Assembly (NCBI GenBank): GCA_937925925.1
Contig: CALANA010000020.1
Span: 1-34,397, forward strand
DNA: 34,397 nucleotides
Direction: 5' to 3'
From: an uncultured Chloroflexales bacterium
GTDB taxonomy: Bacteria > Chloroflexota > Chloroflexia > Chloroflexales > Chloroflexaceae
Below, piece after piece: positions 22,566 through 31,119 of this stretch. Position 1 is the first letter of the stretch. Each line of letters opens with the position of its first letter. The translations under genes and the position numbers were made by a program. Under the pieces are notes generated by a model, which was given only the letters and a program-made list of their open reading frames with translations, searched no databases and was not told where the DNA came from.

Positions 22566-23879
22566 CTATGATTCCTCGTCCTCGGTGGCCGCCTTCTTTT
22601 TGCGCCGACGGGAGCGTTTTCTGCTGCTGGTTGACGTTGCTGGCAATGCTGCTGCAGCGGGCGCTCTAGGGGACGAGTGCTGTTTGGATTCTGCTGGTAA
22701 TACGTGTGCATCGGCGGTGGTACTCACCGTACCACCTGATTGTTCGTCTGCAGGGTGGGTAGCCCGCCGCTTGCGTGATCGACGTGATCGTTTTGCATTT
22801 GATGGTTCCGACGCTGTCGTTTCCCGGCGACTGGTTGTTGATGCTGGATGTAGGCGGCGTACCGGGGTTGCCCGCAGCGATGAGGATGGTTTAACCGGGT
22901 GGTCACTCTCAGTCTCAGTCGAGAGCGAGCCTTCTTCCAGCCAGGCCAGTGTATCTAGCACCTCTTGATTGTCGGCGTGACTCAGATGGAGATCGAAATC
23001 TTCCTGCATCTCCTGATCAGCGGAACCCGGCGTAATCCCCTCCTGGGCACGACTGCGCGCAATCGTATGCACTTGCGCCGTCGCCTCATCAATAAGTTCG
23101 GGCGTATACATATCTTCCATCCCACTATGGGCCAGTTTCACCGTCACCGTGCGCTTCAAAACATTGACTGCCACCACCTCACCGGGGCCATCGGGTGTTT
23201 TGACCCATGCACCCTTACGCGGCAACTCTGTCCGCATCTCCATATACTGTTCGTGTTCATACGACAAACAACACAGGAGACGACCACACACTCCGCTAAT
23301 TTTGGCAGGATTCAGGGGTAAATCTTGATCCTTCGCCATCTTAATCGTCACTCGTGCATAATCAGGCAAAAACGTTGCACAGCATAACAGCCGACCACAG
23401 GGGCCAATACCGCCGAGCAACCGCGCTTCGTCACGTGGGCCAATCTGCCGCAGTTCGATCCGGCTCTTGAACGTACGGGCCAGATCGCGCACCAGCATGC
23501 GAAAATCGACGCGCTTTTCGGAGATAAAATAAAACGTGAGACGTGATCCGTCAAAATTATATTCCGCCTTGATCAACTTCATGGGGAGATTATGGTATTG
23601 CACCCTCTCGGCACAACGTTCCAGCACTTCAGCGTGACGCTCATACAACCGTTCCATACGTTCAAAATCGGCTGGTTCGGCCATACGCAGGATCGGCTTC
23701 AGTTCACCCACAATCTCGCTTTGGGGCACCAGAAAGCGTTCATTGACTACCCGCGCCATTTCCGGGCCACGCACGGTTTCTACAATCACCAGATCGCCCT
23801 GATGCACCTGAAAGTCACACGGATCAAAATAGTATGTTTTTCCGCTATCTTTGAAGCGGATTCCAACCACTGTTATCAT
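22566..23879 (-). CDS. ricT: PSP1-domain protein RicT (YaaT) with basic C-terminal tail
   Basis: A 437-residue protein. Residues 1-270 match the RicT/YaaT layout: an N-terminal GIRFKDSGKTYYFDP strand pair and the PSP1 core (about 60-150, with MKLIKAEYNFDGSRLTFYF). Two Cys clusters follow, GPCGRLLCC (Cys161, 166, 167) and GVCGRLLCC (Cys198, 203, 204), which bind Fe-S clusters in the Ric complex. Family proteins affect RNA processing and development in Firmicutes. A KOW-like stretch is at about 222-262. The last 165 residues are an extension absent from B. subtilis YaaT, low in complexity with Arg/Lys clusters (KRSRRSRKRR, KRSRRRKKK), suggesting nucleic-acid contact. The ATG overlaps the cyclase stop (ATGA). 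Confidence 0.88.
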   Translation of the reverse strand: MITVVGIRFKDSGKTYYFDPCDFQVHQGDLVIVETVRGPEMARVVNERFLVPQSEIVGELKPILRMAEPADFERMERLYERHAEVLERCAERVQYHNLPMKLIKAEYNFDGSRLTFYFISEKRVDFRMLVRDLARTFKSRIELRQIGPRDEARLLGGIGPCGRLLCCATFLPDYARVTIKMAKDQDLPLNPAKISGVCGRLLCCLSYEHEQYMEMRTELPRKGAWVKTPDGPGEVVAVNVLKRTVTVKLAHSGMEDMYTPELIDEATAQVHTIARSRAQEGITPGSADQEMQEDFDLHLSHADNQEVLDTLAWLEEGSLSTETESDHPVKPSSSLRATPVRRLHPASTTSRRETTASEPSNAKRSRRSRKRRATHPADEQSGGTVSTTADAHVLPAESKQHSSPRAPAAAALPATSTSSRKRSRRRKKKAATEDEES

Positions 23880-25393
23880 GGGTTCTTCTGTAACACTTTA
23901 TAGGCGCGGACATGTTTTTCTTTCCCTTTGAGCTGCAGTTCGCCTATTTCCTGCACCACAAAGAAATCTTTAATAGATGTATAGGTATATTCGCTAATAA
24001 AAACGCTTCCTGCCTCGGCAGCCGTTTCTAGCCGCGCCGCAGTATTCACCGCATCGCCAATCGCGGTATATTCCAGGCGATGATGGGTGCCAAAAAAGCC
24101 GGTATACGCCAGACCGGTATTAACGCCGATCCGGATCTGAAACGCCTTATCGGGATCGAGCTTCTCAACCAGGCGTTGCTGCGCACTTTGCATCTCCAGG
24201 GCAGCCGAGACGGCCTGGAGTGCGTGTTGCTCGTTATACGGCTCGTCGGGCAAGCGTGGTGCCCCAAATATCGCCATGATACCATCTCCAATATATTTGT
24301 CGACGGTTCCGTGATGCTTAAAGATAACATCGGTCATTTCATGCAAATACTCATTGAGCAGATCTTGAACTTCATGCGGTGAAAGGCGCTCAGATAGGGC
24401 CGTAAAGCCTTGTACATCAGCAAAGAGGATCGTCACCATCTGTTCTTCAGCTTCCCATAACCTACCATATTGCAGCACATAACGTGCCAGGGCCTGCGCC
24501 ACATTTGGCGAGAGAAAGCGCTCCAGATTCTGGCGTACCTGGGCTTGCTGCCGTAGTTCTTGCGTCAACCGGGCACGCTCAATCGCCACGGCGGCCTGAC
24601 TGGCCACCGCTGCCACCATATCGCGATCATTCTCAGAGAATTGATCCCGCCCAGGCGAGTCCAACAGAATAACGCCCGTGGATTTGCCTTCAAGCAGCAG
24701 CGGTACGCAAATGGCCGAACGAATATTGGCGCTGATAATGCTCTCAGACCCTGCAAAATCCAGACGCGCATCGCGGGTTAATACGGCCTCACCGCCCTCC
24801 AGTGCTTTACGCACAATGGTACCACTAATAGCAACCTCACCCTGTTCAACGGCATGAATAATCATCGGCACCAGTTCGTTCCCTTTGCGCAGCAACAGGA
24901 ATCCACGCTGAGCGGGAACCAACCGCAATATCTCTGTCAATACCAGTTCGAGCAATTCGTGGAAATCCACCACTTGATTGAGTCGCATTCCGATCGCATA
25001 AAACATTTGCAGATCGAGGGTGGGTGGGGGCACATCATCGACCCGCATCATGCGCCCATCGGATGCCAGAGGGAAGTATTTGCTATCATCCAGCACCACA
25101 CTCTGTGCCGCTCGATCTTCAAACGTCAGCTCAAATGGCCCGATAGTGATGGTATCGCTATCGTGAAGCGGTTCTTCTTTGACTCGTAACCGGTTGACGA
25201 ACACGCCATTGCGGCTGTCTAAGTCGTGGATCCATGCCTGACGGTCGCGCAACGTAATCTGGGCATGGCGGCGCGATACGATCGCATGGTTGAGAACAAT
25301 ATCATTATCCGGCAGGCGGCCAATCGTCAACCCGCTGGAGGTCAACGCAAACGTGTGCTGTTGATGCCCTATTGTAACCGAGATACGAGCCAT
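23876..25393 (-). CDS. FHA-GAF-class III adenylate/guanylate cyclase
   Basis: A 505-residue protein. The FHA domain (about 21-92) has the signature GR at 25-26, SRRH at 40-43 and the DLDSRNGVFVN motif, and binds phospho-Thr peptides. The GAF domain is at about 132-275. The C-terminal cyclase domain (about 318-500) keeps both metal Asp residues, FADVQGFT (Asp326) and YIGDGIMAIFG (Asp370). Lys366 is in the purine-contact position, and GDAVNTAARLE has the transition-state Asn and Arg. All key residues are present, so it should be active; adenylate specificity is likely but not proven. AAGGA 9 nt before the ATG supports the start. It is coupled to ricT by an ATGA overlap, which suggests a shared regulatory role. 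It should be cytosolic. Confidence 0.93.
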   Translation of the reverse strand: MARISVTIGHQQHTFALTSSGLTIGRLPDNDIVLNHAIVSRRHAQITLRDRQAWIHDLDSRNGVFVNRLRVKEEPLHDSDTITIGPFELTFEDRAAQSVVLDDSKYFPLASDGRMMRVDDVPPPTLDLQMFYAIGMRLNQVVDFHELLELVLTEILRLVPAQRGFLLLRKGNELVPMIIHAVEQGEVAISGTIVRKALEGGEAVLTRDARLDFAGSESIISANIRSAICVPLLLEGKSTGVILLDSPGRDQFSENDRDMVAAVASQAAVAIERARLTQELRQQAQVRQNLERFLSPNVAQALARYVLQYGRLWEAEEQMVTILFADVQGFTALSERLSPHEVQDLLNEYLHEMTDVIFKHHGTVDKYIGDGIMAIFGAPRLPDEPYNEQHALQAVSAALEMQSAQQRLVEKLDPDKAFQIRIGVNTGLAYTGFFGTHHRLEYTAIGDAVNTAARLETAAEAGSVFISEYTYTSIKDFFVVQEIGELQLKGKEKHVRAYKVLQKNP

Positions 25394-25461
25394 TGCTACG
25401 ATTCCTTATGCGATATTGTGGGCAAATATGCCGAAGTTGCGAGAGGTATAAACCATACTGG

Positions 25462-25573
25462 TGGTCAGCCACACTGAATAGGCAGAGCATGGAGGAACGA
25501 CTTTAGTCATTCCTGAGATCGTCGTAACGACGAACCGTTCCTACGTATCCCTCACCATCACGGTGGTTAACCA
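25462..25573. repeat. Dispersed palindromic element, copy 2
   Basis: The reverse complement is homologous to 19047-19154: ACCACCGTGATGGTGAGGGA aligns with ACCACCGCGATGTTGAGGGA, and both share the end ATTCAGTGTGG. Its ends are GGTCAGCCACACTG and the palindrome GTGGTTAACCAC (25563-25574). It lies upstream of the cyclase gene. Confidence 0.7.
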
Positions 25574-25607
25574 CTAGTACACGATAACGGAAATCGCTCC
25601 AAGGTTT

Positions 25608-26105
25608 TGTCATGCTGAGCGCCGCGTGTTGTCATGCTGAGCGCCGCGCGTTGTCATGCTGAGCGCCGCGAAGCATCTTGCGCCGCGCAGCCTCTTGCGC
25701 CGCGAATTGTCATGCTGAGCGAAGCGAAGCATCTTGCGAAGCGAAGCATCTTGCGCCGCGCAGCCTCTTGCGCCGCGAATTGTCATGCTGAGCGCAGCGA
25801 AGCATCTTGCGAAGCGAAGCATCTTCGCCGCGCGTTGTCATGCTGAGCGAAGCGCAGCCTCTTGCGAAGCGCAGCCTCTTGCGAAGCGCAGCCTCTTGCG
25901 CCGCGAATTGTCATGCTGAGCGAAGCGCAGCCTCTTGCGAAGCGCAGCCTCTTGCGAAGCGCAGCATCTTCGCCGCGCGTTGTCATGCTGAGCGAAGCGA
26001 AGCATCTTCGCCGCGAAGCATCTTCCCCTCTGATGGGCTCACGATCCTTCGCTCCGCTCAGGATGCCATACACTCCGGCTACGCCTCCGCTCAGGATGAC
26101 AGACA
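25608..26105. repeat. Half-kilobase array built on GTCATGCTGAGCG
   Basis: Eight copies of GTCATGCTGAGCG occur between 25609 and 25994, at uneven spacing (from about 22 to 73 bp). Between them are many units of AAGCATCTTGCG, CAGCCTCTTGCG and GCGCCGCG. The right end (26045-26105) carries two inverted GCTCAGGATG motifs. No ribosome-binding sites accompany the long frames on either strand. It looks like an expanded version of a dispersed palindrome (GCTGAGCGAAGCGAAGC). Confidence 0.85.
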
Positions 26106-26148
26106 ACGTATGGAGGTATGTAGGCCCGCTTGTACTAGCGTGATCTAG

Positions 26149-26250
26149 CAAGCCGCTACCGATGGTACATCGACGTCTCGGCTTCAGCCGGGATGGAGCG
26201 AAACCCTGGCGAAAGCCGGGACGCCAGTGCTTCACCACTGACTTAGGATT
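26149..26250. repeat. Dispersed ~100-bp repeat, copy 2
   Basis: Homologous to 9161-9261 in the same orientation. It carries GATGGTACATCG, then GGCTTCAGCCGGGAT, then GGCGAAAGCCGGGACGCCAG. Confidence 0.7.
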
Positions 26251-26682
26251 TATATATCTGGATACCCGACATGTAACCATACGATGTAGTAATTCTTCAG
26301 CATAAAATGCAAGAGAATCATAGTATAGCAGACACATCAGGACGGGGCAAGATGCAGAATATGCGTACCTGTTCACACGTGGGAAACACGTTTGCATGTA
26401 CGCTCCACACTCTCATGTGCTTCTGCGTACCTGTTCACACGTAGGGAACGCCCATGCCTGGGAGTGAGGATAGGACGCCCTCCATCGCGGAGACGAGGGC
26501 AAGCTGCTCGCGCTTCCAGGAGAAAAGTGAACATATACGAATATGCTAGAAGCAGCACAAAGTGAGATAGCAACTCCTGATGTAATAGTAATATACGCAC
26601 ATGCTCTGCGAGGTGATGAGGCACGCGGAAGTACGATGCTTAATAGCGCGATCAAACATCAGACATCAAGAAGAGGCTGACA
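26251..26682. other. Intergenic stretch with a short direct repeat
   Basis: TGCGTACCTGTTCACACGT occurs exactly at 26362-26380 and 26424-26442, 62 bp apart. The remainder up to the DtxR-type stop shows nothing I can name. The short frames have no ribosome-binding sites. Confidence 0.5.
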
Positions 26683-27399
26683 TCAGGCCGGTTCTCCCCA
26701 GATGAAGCTGGCAATTTCTGGTGATACCGTAATACTCTGATCCCCAGCTTGTAAGGTGACACCATACGCTGGCGATACATCGGTAATCGTAAACTGCGAT
26801 TCAGGAACAATATTATTGCTCTGCAAATAGCGCATCAAGTCCGAATCCTCCTCTGCTTCTTCGACAATCCGCTTAATAATAAAAGGCATGCCCGCCTTGG
26901 TTGCATCCAGACGCACACTGCCGGGATAGTGTTCGCACGATCCAGGGATAGGGTTACCATGCGGACAGGTGGTGGAATGACCAACCAGGCTCTCGATCCG
27001 TGCAGCCATGATTGGTGAGAGGGCATGTTCCAGGCGCACCGCTTCTTCGTGGATTAAATACCAGGGCAAGCCCATAACATCTACCAGAAAGCGCTCTAAA
27101 ATACGATGACGCTTGACTACGGCCTCAGCCAGCACAGCGCCTTCGGCAGTCAAAGAAATTTCGCCACGGCCATCACGCCGAATATAATTTTTGGTTTCCA
27201 GTTGCTGCACAATATGCGTCACTGTCGGTGGTTGCACGCCCATCCACCGTGCCAGACGAGCCGCAATGACCGGTTCCCCACGGGCCACCAGATAGTAAAT
27301 GACTTCCAGGTACTCCCGCTCTTTGATCGTCGGCCCATCCTGTCCGTTGTAATGGCGGCGGCGTGGACTATTTGGTTTGACACGGCTGGCGTTGGCCAT
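26683..27399 (-). CDS. DtxR/MntR-family metal-dependent regulator
   Basis: A 238-residue regulator. After a basic N-terminal tail (RVKPNSPRRRHYN) comes a winged helix (EYLEVIYYLVARGEPV, with PTVTHIVQQLETKNYIRRD as the recognition region). The metal-binding and dimer domain has RHRILERFLVDVMG, EEAVRLEHALS and TCPHGNPIPG, all conserved in DtxR/IdeR proteins. The final 75 residues form a FeoA/SH3-like domain. The family represses or activates iron or manganese genes when metal is bound. AAGGAG six nt before ATG 27399 fixes the start; the longer frame from 27420 would run through that site. A promoter lies at 27449-27477. No metal transporter is adjacent, so targets are elsewhere. Confidence 0.9.
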   Translation of the reverse strand: MANASRVKPNSPRRRHYNGQDGPTIKEREYLEVIYYLVARGEPVIAARLARWMGVQPPTVTHIVQQLETKNYIRRDGRGEISLTAEGAVLAEAVVKRHRILERFLVDVMGLPWYLIHEEAVRLEHALSPIMAARIESLVGHSTTCPHGNPIPGSCEHYPGSVRLDATKAGMPFIIKRIVEEAEEDSDLMRYLQSNNIVPESQFTITDVSPAYGVTLQAGDQSITVSPEIASFIWGEPA

Positions 27400-27448
27400 C
27401 ACCGTCTCCTTTCGTATCACTCTGAAGTAATAATCGTTCCAGGTTTCT

Positions 27449-27477
27449 ATTATAGCAAAAATACGCGCTTTTGTCTG
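27449..27477 (-). promoter_or_regulatory. Promoter of the DtxR-type gene
   Basis: On the minus strand CAGACA (27472-27477), a 17-bp spacer, and TATAAT (27449-27454) with an extending TGC. It gives a leader of about 45 nt. Confidence 0.65.
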
Positions 27478-27526
27478 CCCTCTTGTACAGCGCTGCGCCT
27501 TTGACTTCGCTCAAGATAAACTGCGG

Positions 27527-27552
27527 TGAAAAGGCGAACTGACCATACCACC
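27527..27552. repeat. Dispersed 26-nt repeat, copy 2
   Basis: An exact match to 4072-4097 (TGAAAAGGCGAACTGACC and onward). Here the flanks give a shorter GCGGT/ACCGC stem. It lies just upstream of the promoter at 27575. Confidence 0.65.
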
Positions 27553-27574
27553 GCGTAACTCCTGTGCATAACGC

Positions 27575-27603
27575 TTGTCAATGCCGCACCCTACTGTTAT
27601 AAT
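27575..27603 (+). promoter_or_regulatory. Promoter of the pseudophosphatase-lipoprotein operon
   Basis: TTGTCA (27575-27580), a 17-bp spacer and a perfect TATAAT (27598-27603). The leader to 27853 would be about 240 nt; I see no named riboswitch in it. Confidence 0.65.
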
Positions 27604-27852
27604 CTGTGCAGGTATTGTGCGAAACATGGTTGGGTATAGAACCTTTTTCGCTTGTGGCAGCCTCGGGTTGCGCCTGATAACCGATCTGACTGTCCACCGC
27701 ATTGATCCAATAGCACAAGCAAAAAAGAGACACACCACCGTTGATGCAGTATACGTCGAAGATCTGTCAGCGCCTTCGTTACGACTGGCCGTACCCAATC
27801 AGTCAAGCATAGCCTGTTGATATTGGTATCTCCTGAGAGTATATGATACATT

Positions 27853-30528
27853 ATGCCTGGAAATGAAACGCGCTCCAGCCAGTTTGGACTTGTCGGCGGC
27901 ATCCGACAGTCGGTCAGTGATCGCATCACCTGTGTTGAACCGCATCGATCTTCTGTATCCGAAACGCGGAAAGGCCGATTGTATATCGTCACTGAGGCAG
28001 AACACGAGCTTGCGCAGAGTCACGATGCCTGTCAACTGGTTGCCAATACGCTACGCAAAGCCTTTTATCATGACACCTCACCCAGCATTACTGCGTCTCT
28101 GCGCGCCGCGATTCACGCGGCCAACAAAACCCTGTATCAGCATAACTTCAATCAGCCTGATCAGCAGCGTGTCTATGTTGGTATAACCTGTGCTGTGGCC
28201 AAAAAGCATGATCTCTTTATTGCGCAGGTTGCTCCGGCGCAGGCCTATACTTTGACCGATAATAAGCTGCGGGCTATGCCGACCCATCCTTCGTGGAATC
28301 CGGCGCATACCAGTGTTATACCGTTTGTGAAGCAACAAGCGCTGGGAGCCAGTCTCTTTGTGGAGCCGGAGTTCTACCGATCCCTTCTGCGTCCAGGGGA
28401 TGCCCTGGCGATCTGTTCGAGCAATATGGCACCACTGCTCAGTCGTGAAGATATTGAACGCATTTTACGCTACCAGGATCCGGCGGCAGCAACTGAAACG
28501 TTGCATAATGTATGTCGGCAGGCAGGGCTTGTCGCGGCCTATGGGTTGGTAATCGAGCTGGTGCCTGCGCTCAACACTGCAACCTATACAGCCCCGTCGA
28601 GTACGTCGGGCCTACGTGAGCGCAGCGGGCTGGTGTTTCAGTCAATTGGCCATCGAATGGCAGGCATGTTGCAAAACACAGCCCACCTGTTTCGTGGTTC
28701 ACGACGATCGCAATCTGTTGCGGCTGACAACCAATCGACTGCTACACATCGTATGAACAAGACCAATAAAGCAGCGCCGTTAATGGTTGAACCGCCCGAA
28801 TACCCGGTTGAAGTGGCACCTCGCCCGCAACCCATTGAACTGGGCCCAAGCCTGAGCCAGCGCTATGAGCAAGCACCGTTTCTGCAACATAACGACCTCA
28901 CATTGCCGCCCTCAACATTTCTGGGAGAGTCGTTGCAGCACGATATAGCCTATCTGAGCCAGCAGCGGATTGACGACCACGATGCACCTACCTCGGTGGT
29001 ACGTGCCCGTCCCTATCGTATGCGCCATGAATTACGGCCACTGGTCGATATGACCTGGAACGAGCGGTTGTTGCTGCCGTTTGAGCAGGTGAGTCATGCT
29101 GTCGTAGACTGGATCAGCTATCAGCGTCGCCGTCGTAAGTATCCGCCAGTCACGTCAGTTGTGCGCAATCAAGGCCTTTCCTATCGCCATCAACGTCCGG
29201 CCTTTCCCTGGATACCGCTGTTTATGCTGCTGCTGCTGGTAACTGCGCTGATTCTGTATGGCACTAACCTGTCGCGCCGGAGTGCGCAAGAGCAAGTGCA
29301 GCAGGATCTGGAACGCGCCGCTCAATATATGGCAGCCGTCTATGAAGCGCCGAACAATACCAGTGCGCTTGACCAGTTGGAAAAAGTGCGTCAGCAGATT
29401 GAGTATGTGCAGTCCAGTTCACTGGTAACTGAAACGAACGCACCGTTCTGGTTGCATTATCAAGAACTGAGGCGTGACTATGAGCGGGCGCAAGCAGAGC
29501 TACAACGCCTGAGTTTTCTCGACAATCCAACCCTGCTGGCCGAACATCCGCAACTGCTACCGGATGAACTGGCTGAAAGCTCAGGCGTGGGTGGCCGCTT
29601 TAGCAGTATTATTGTGCCCCCCTCTACGGCAGCTACGGCGGATCCGCTGGCACTGGAGGCCCTTGGCTATATTTATGTGCTGGACAGCAATGATGTCAAT
29701 TCACGTCTCTATCGTATCCCCCGTGATGGCGGCGCTCCTGAGCCATACCTTAGTCGTGATGAACCGGTGCAACGCTCGGTCGTCGGGCCTATTCAATCCC
29801 AGTCATGGCGTATTGACTCGATTGTCGCTATTGATCAAGGCCCGAACGGGTTTGGGTACTATTTTCGGAGCGGTGGTGAATGGAATTATACACGACTGGG
29901 TGGCAGCGAGGTCTGGTCGTTGCGTGATCGCCTGGATCTGGAAACGTATGAGGGTAGTCTGTACGTCTGGGGAGCGCAACCGGGCGAGATTTTGAAGTAC
30001 AACAGCGGAGCCTATGGCGATCCCCCCACGCTCTGGCTCGATCCGGGCGGTCTGGAAGGGTATACACTCAATAGTGCGATTGATATGGCGATAGATGGTC
30101 GTATCTACCTGCTGCAACCCGATGGCCGCGTGGTCGTACTCAGCGCTGGCCGATTTGAACGCGAGATTATACCCGCAGAGATTACCCCGCCACTAACGCT
30201 GGTGACGCGCTTTTTTGTCACCGGGCCACCCGACTCCGGGTTTATTTATTTGCTTGATGCGCTCTATGAGCGTGTTATTCAGATCGAAAAGTCCAGTGGA
30301 AACGTCATCCAACAGATGCGCGTGCGACCCGACAGCCCGCTCCAACTCGATTATCTGACCGATCTGTTTGTCGATGAGAGCGGGCCACGTGCGCGGATCT
30401 ACCTGGTCAATGGCGGGCAGATTATCCGTGCTGACATTGCGCCGCCTCCCCGCCCGTTTCGCCAACCCGTTGATACCGTTGATACAGCACCGGATACGCC
30501 CGAAGGCGTAACACCGGCGGAGCCATAG
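27853..30528 (+). CDS. PP2C-like pseudophosphatase with membrane span and propeller-like domain
   Basis: An 891-residue protein in three parts. Residues 1-220 follow the PP2C fold pattern but lack its metal sites: GRLYIVTEAEHE replaces the DG..G motif, VAPAQAYTL replaces GDSRAY, and PGDALAICSSN replaces PGD..LLCSDG. It is therefore probably catalytically dead. A Pro-rich, variable linker (about 220-450) leads to one membrane span at about 453-475 (WIPLFMLLLLVTALILYG). Outside are a helical segment (475-570) and repeated beta strands at about 600-870 (YIYVLDSNDVNSRLYRI, GRIYLLQPDGRVVVLS, FIYLLDALYERVIQI), which look like a beta-propeller. It may relay an external signal to a cytosolic domain that binds phosphoproteins. 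The promoter is at 27575. A lipoprotein gene follows after 12 bp. Confidence 0.75.
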   Translation: MPGNETRSSQFGLVGGIRQSVSDRITCVEPHRSSVSETRKGRLYIVTEAEHELAQSHDACQLVANTLRKAFYHDTSPSITASLRAAIHAANKTLYQHNFNQPDQQRVYVGITCAVAKKHDLFIAQVAPAQAYTLTDNKLRAMPTHPSWNPAHTSVIPFVKQQALGASLFVEPEFYRSLLRPGDALAICSSNMAPLLSREDIERILRYQDPAAATETLHNVCRQAGLVAAYGLVIELVPALNTATYTAPSSTSGLRERSGLVFQSIGHRMAGMLQNTAHLFRGSRRSQSVAADNQSTATHRMNKTNKAAPLMVEPPEYPVEVAPRPQPIELGPSLSQRYEQAPFLQHNDLTLPPSTFLGESLQHDIAYLSQQRIDDHDAPTSVVRARPYRMRHELRPLVDMTWNERLLLPFEQVSHAVVDWISYQRRRRKYPPVTSVVRNQGLSYRHQRPAFPWIPLFMLLLLVTALILYGTNLSRRSAQEQVQQDLERAAQYMAAVYEAPNNTSALDQLEKVRQQIEYVQSSSLVTETNAPFWLHYQELRRDYERAQAELQRLSFLDNPTLLAEHPQLLPDELAESSGVGGRFSSIIVPPSTAATADPLALEALGYIYVLDSNDVNSRLYRIPRDGGAPEPYLSRDEPVQRSVVGPIQSQSWRIDSIVAIDQGPNGFGYYFRSGGEWNYTRLGGSEVWSLRDRLDLETYEGSLYVWGAQPGEILKYNSGAYGDPPTLWLDPGGLEGYTLNSAIDMAIDGRIYLLQPDGRVVVLSAGRFEREIIPAEITPPLTLVTRFFVTGPPDSGFIYLLDALYERVIQIEKSSGNVIQQMRVRPDSPLQLDYLTDLFVDESGPRARIYLVNGGQIIRADIAPPPRPFRQPVDTVDTAPDTPEGVTPAEP

Positions 30529-30540
30529 TGAGATACTGCT

Positions 30541-31119
30541 GTGTTGTCACAATCATCTATCTGGATAACCACCTGGCTAACCCGGATCAGTTTGATCTGG
30601 GTTCTGCTCTGGGGGCTGAGTGCCTGTGGTACGCCGCTGGAGATTGATCAGGATAGCGTGAGCTTTGGGGGATCTAGCCCGGAGATCGTGGTTGAGCGCT
30701 TCTTTGAAGATTTGAACCTGGCCTTTCAAGATCCCGACATTGTGAATCCCGACACACGCCGTACCTGGTCGGAGCGCCTATCGCGCCATTTTGCCCCCAG
30801 CGAACGTCTGGCGCAACGAACTGTGCTGGGGCAGGGGTTACGCACGTTTGCCTCTGGCCTGTTACAACTGGCTGATGATCAACAATTGACCACAGAGATT
30901 ACCTATGACACCCTGGAGCGTGTCGCCATAACCAGTACCTCCGCCACTGTGCGTGTGGTGAATGGCAAGATCCGCCTGCAGCGTGTACGGATTGTTGATC
31001 AGCGCAACCAGGAAATACTGTTTACCCAGGAACGGCCCCTGTCGGTTGTCATTGGGCAGGATAGTGAGGTGCTGCCGGTGGTGCAGGTCAATGGGCACTG
31101 GTTTATGACCGAGCGCTAA
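30541..31119 (+). CDS. Predicted lipoprotein
   Basis: 192 residues with a lipoprotein signal: the hydrophobic helix WLTRISLIWVLLWGLSACG has lipobox LSAC and the acceptor Cys at 29. The mature part (PLEIDQDSVSFGGSSPEIVV...) has an alpha/beta pattern like the NTF2-like or DUF4878-type folds (VERFFEDLNLAFQD, later PVVQVNGHWFMTER), but I do not assign it firmly. GTG at 30541 is the start used here; no strong Shine-Dalgarno is seen. It lies 12 bp after the pseudophosphatase gene and is probably co-transcribed, so it may be its extracytoplasmic partner. Its 3' end lies inside a tandem duplication. Confidence 0.75.
   Translation: MLSQSSIWITTWLTRISLIWVLLWGLSACGTPLEIDQDSVSFGGSSPEIVVERFFEDLNLAFQDPDIVNPDTRRTWSERLSRHFAPSERLAQRTVLGQGLRTFASGLLQLADDQQLTTEITYDTLERVAITSTSATVRVVNGKIRLQRVRIVDQRNQEILFTQERPLSVVIGQDSEVLPVVQVNGHWFMTER

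Noticed and set aside
25783-26397. 204-residue minus-strand frame and several plus-strand frames
   Set aside because: Low-complexity translations of the GTCATGCTGAGCG array; no start signals.
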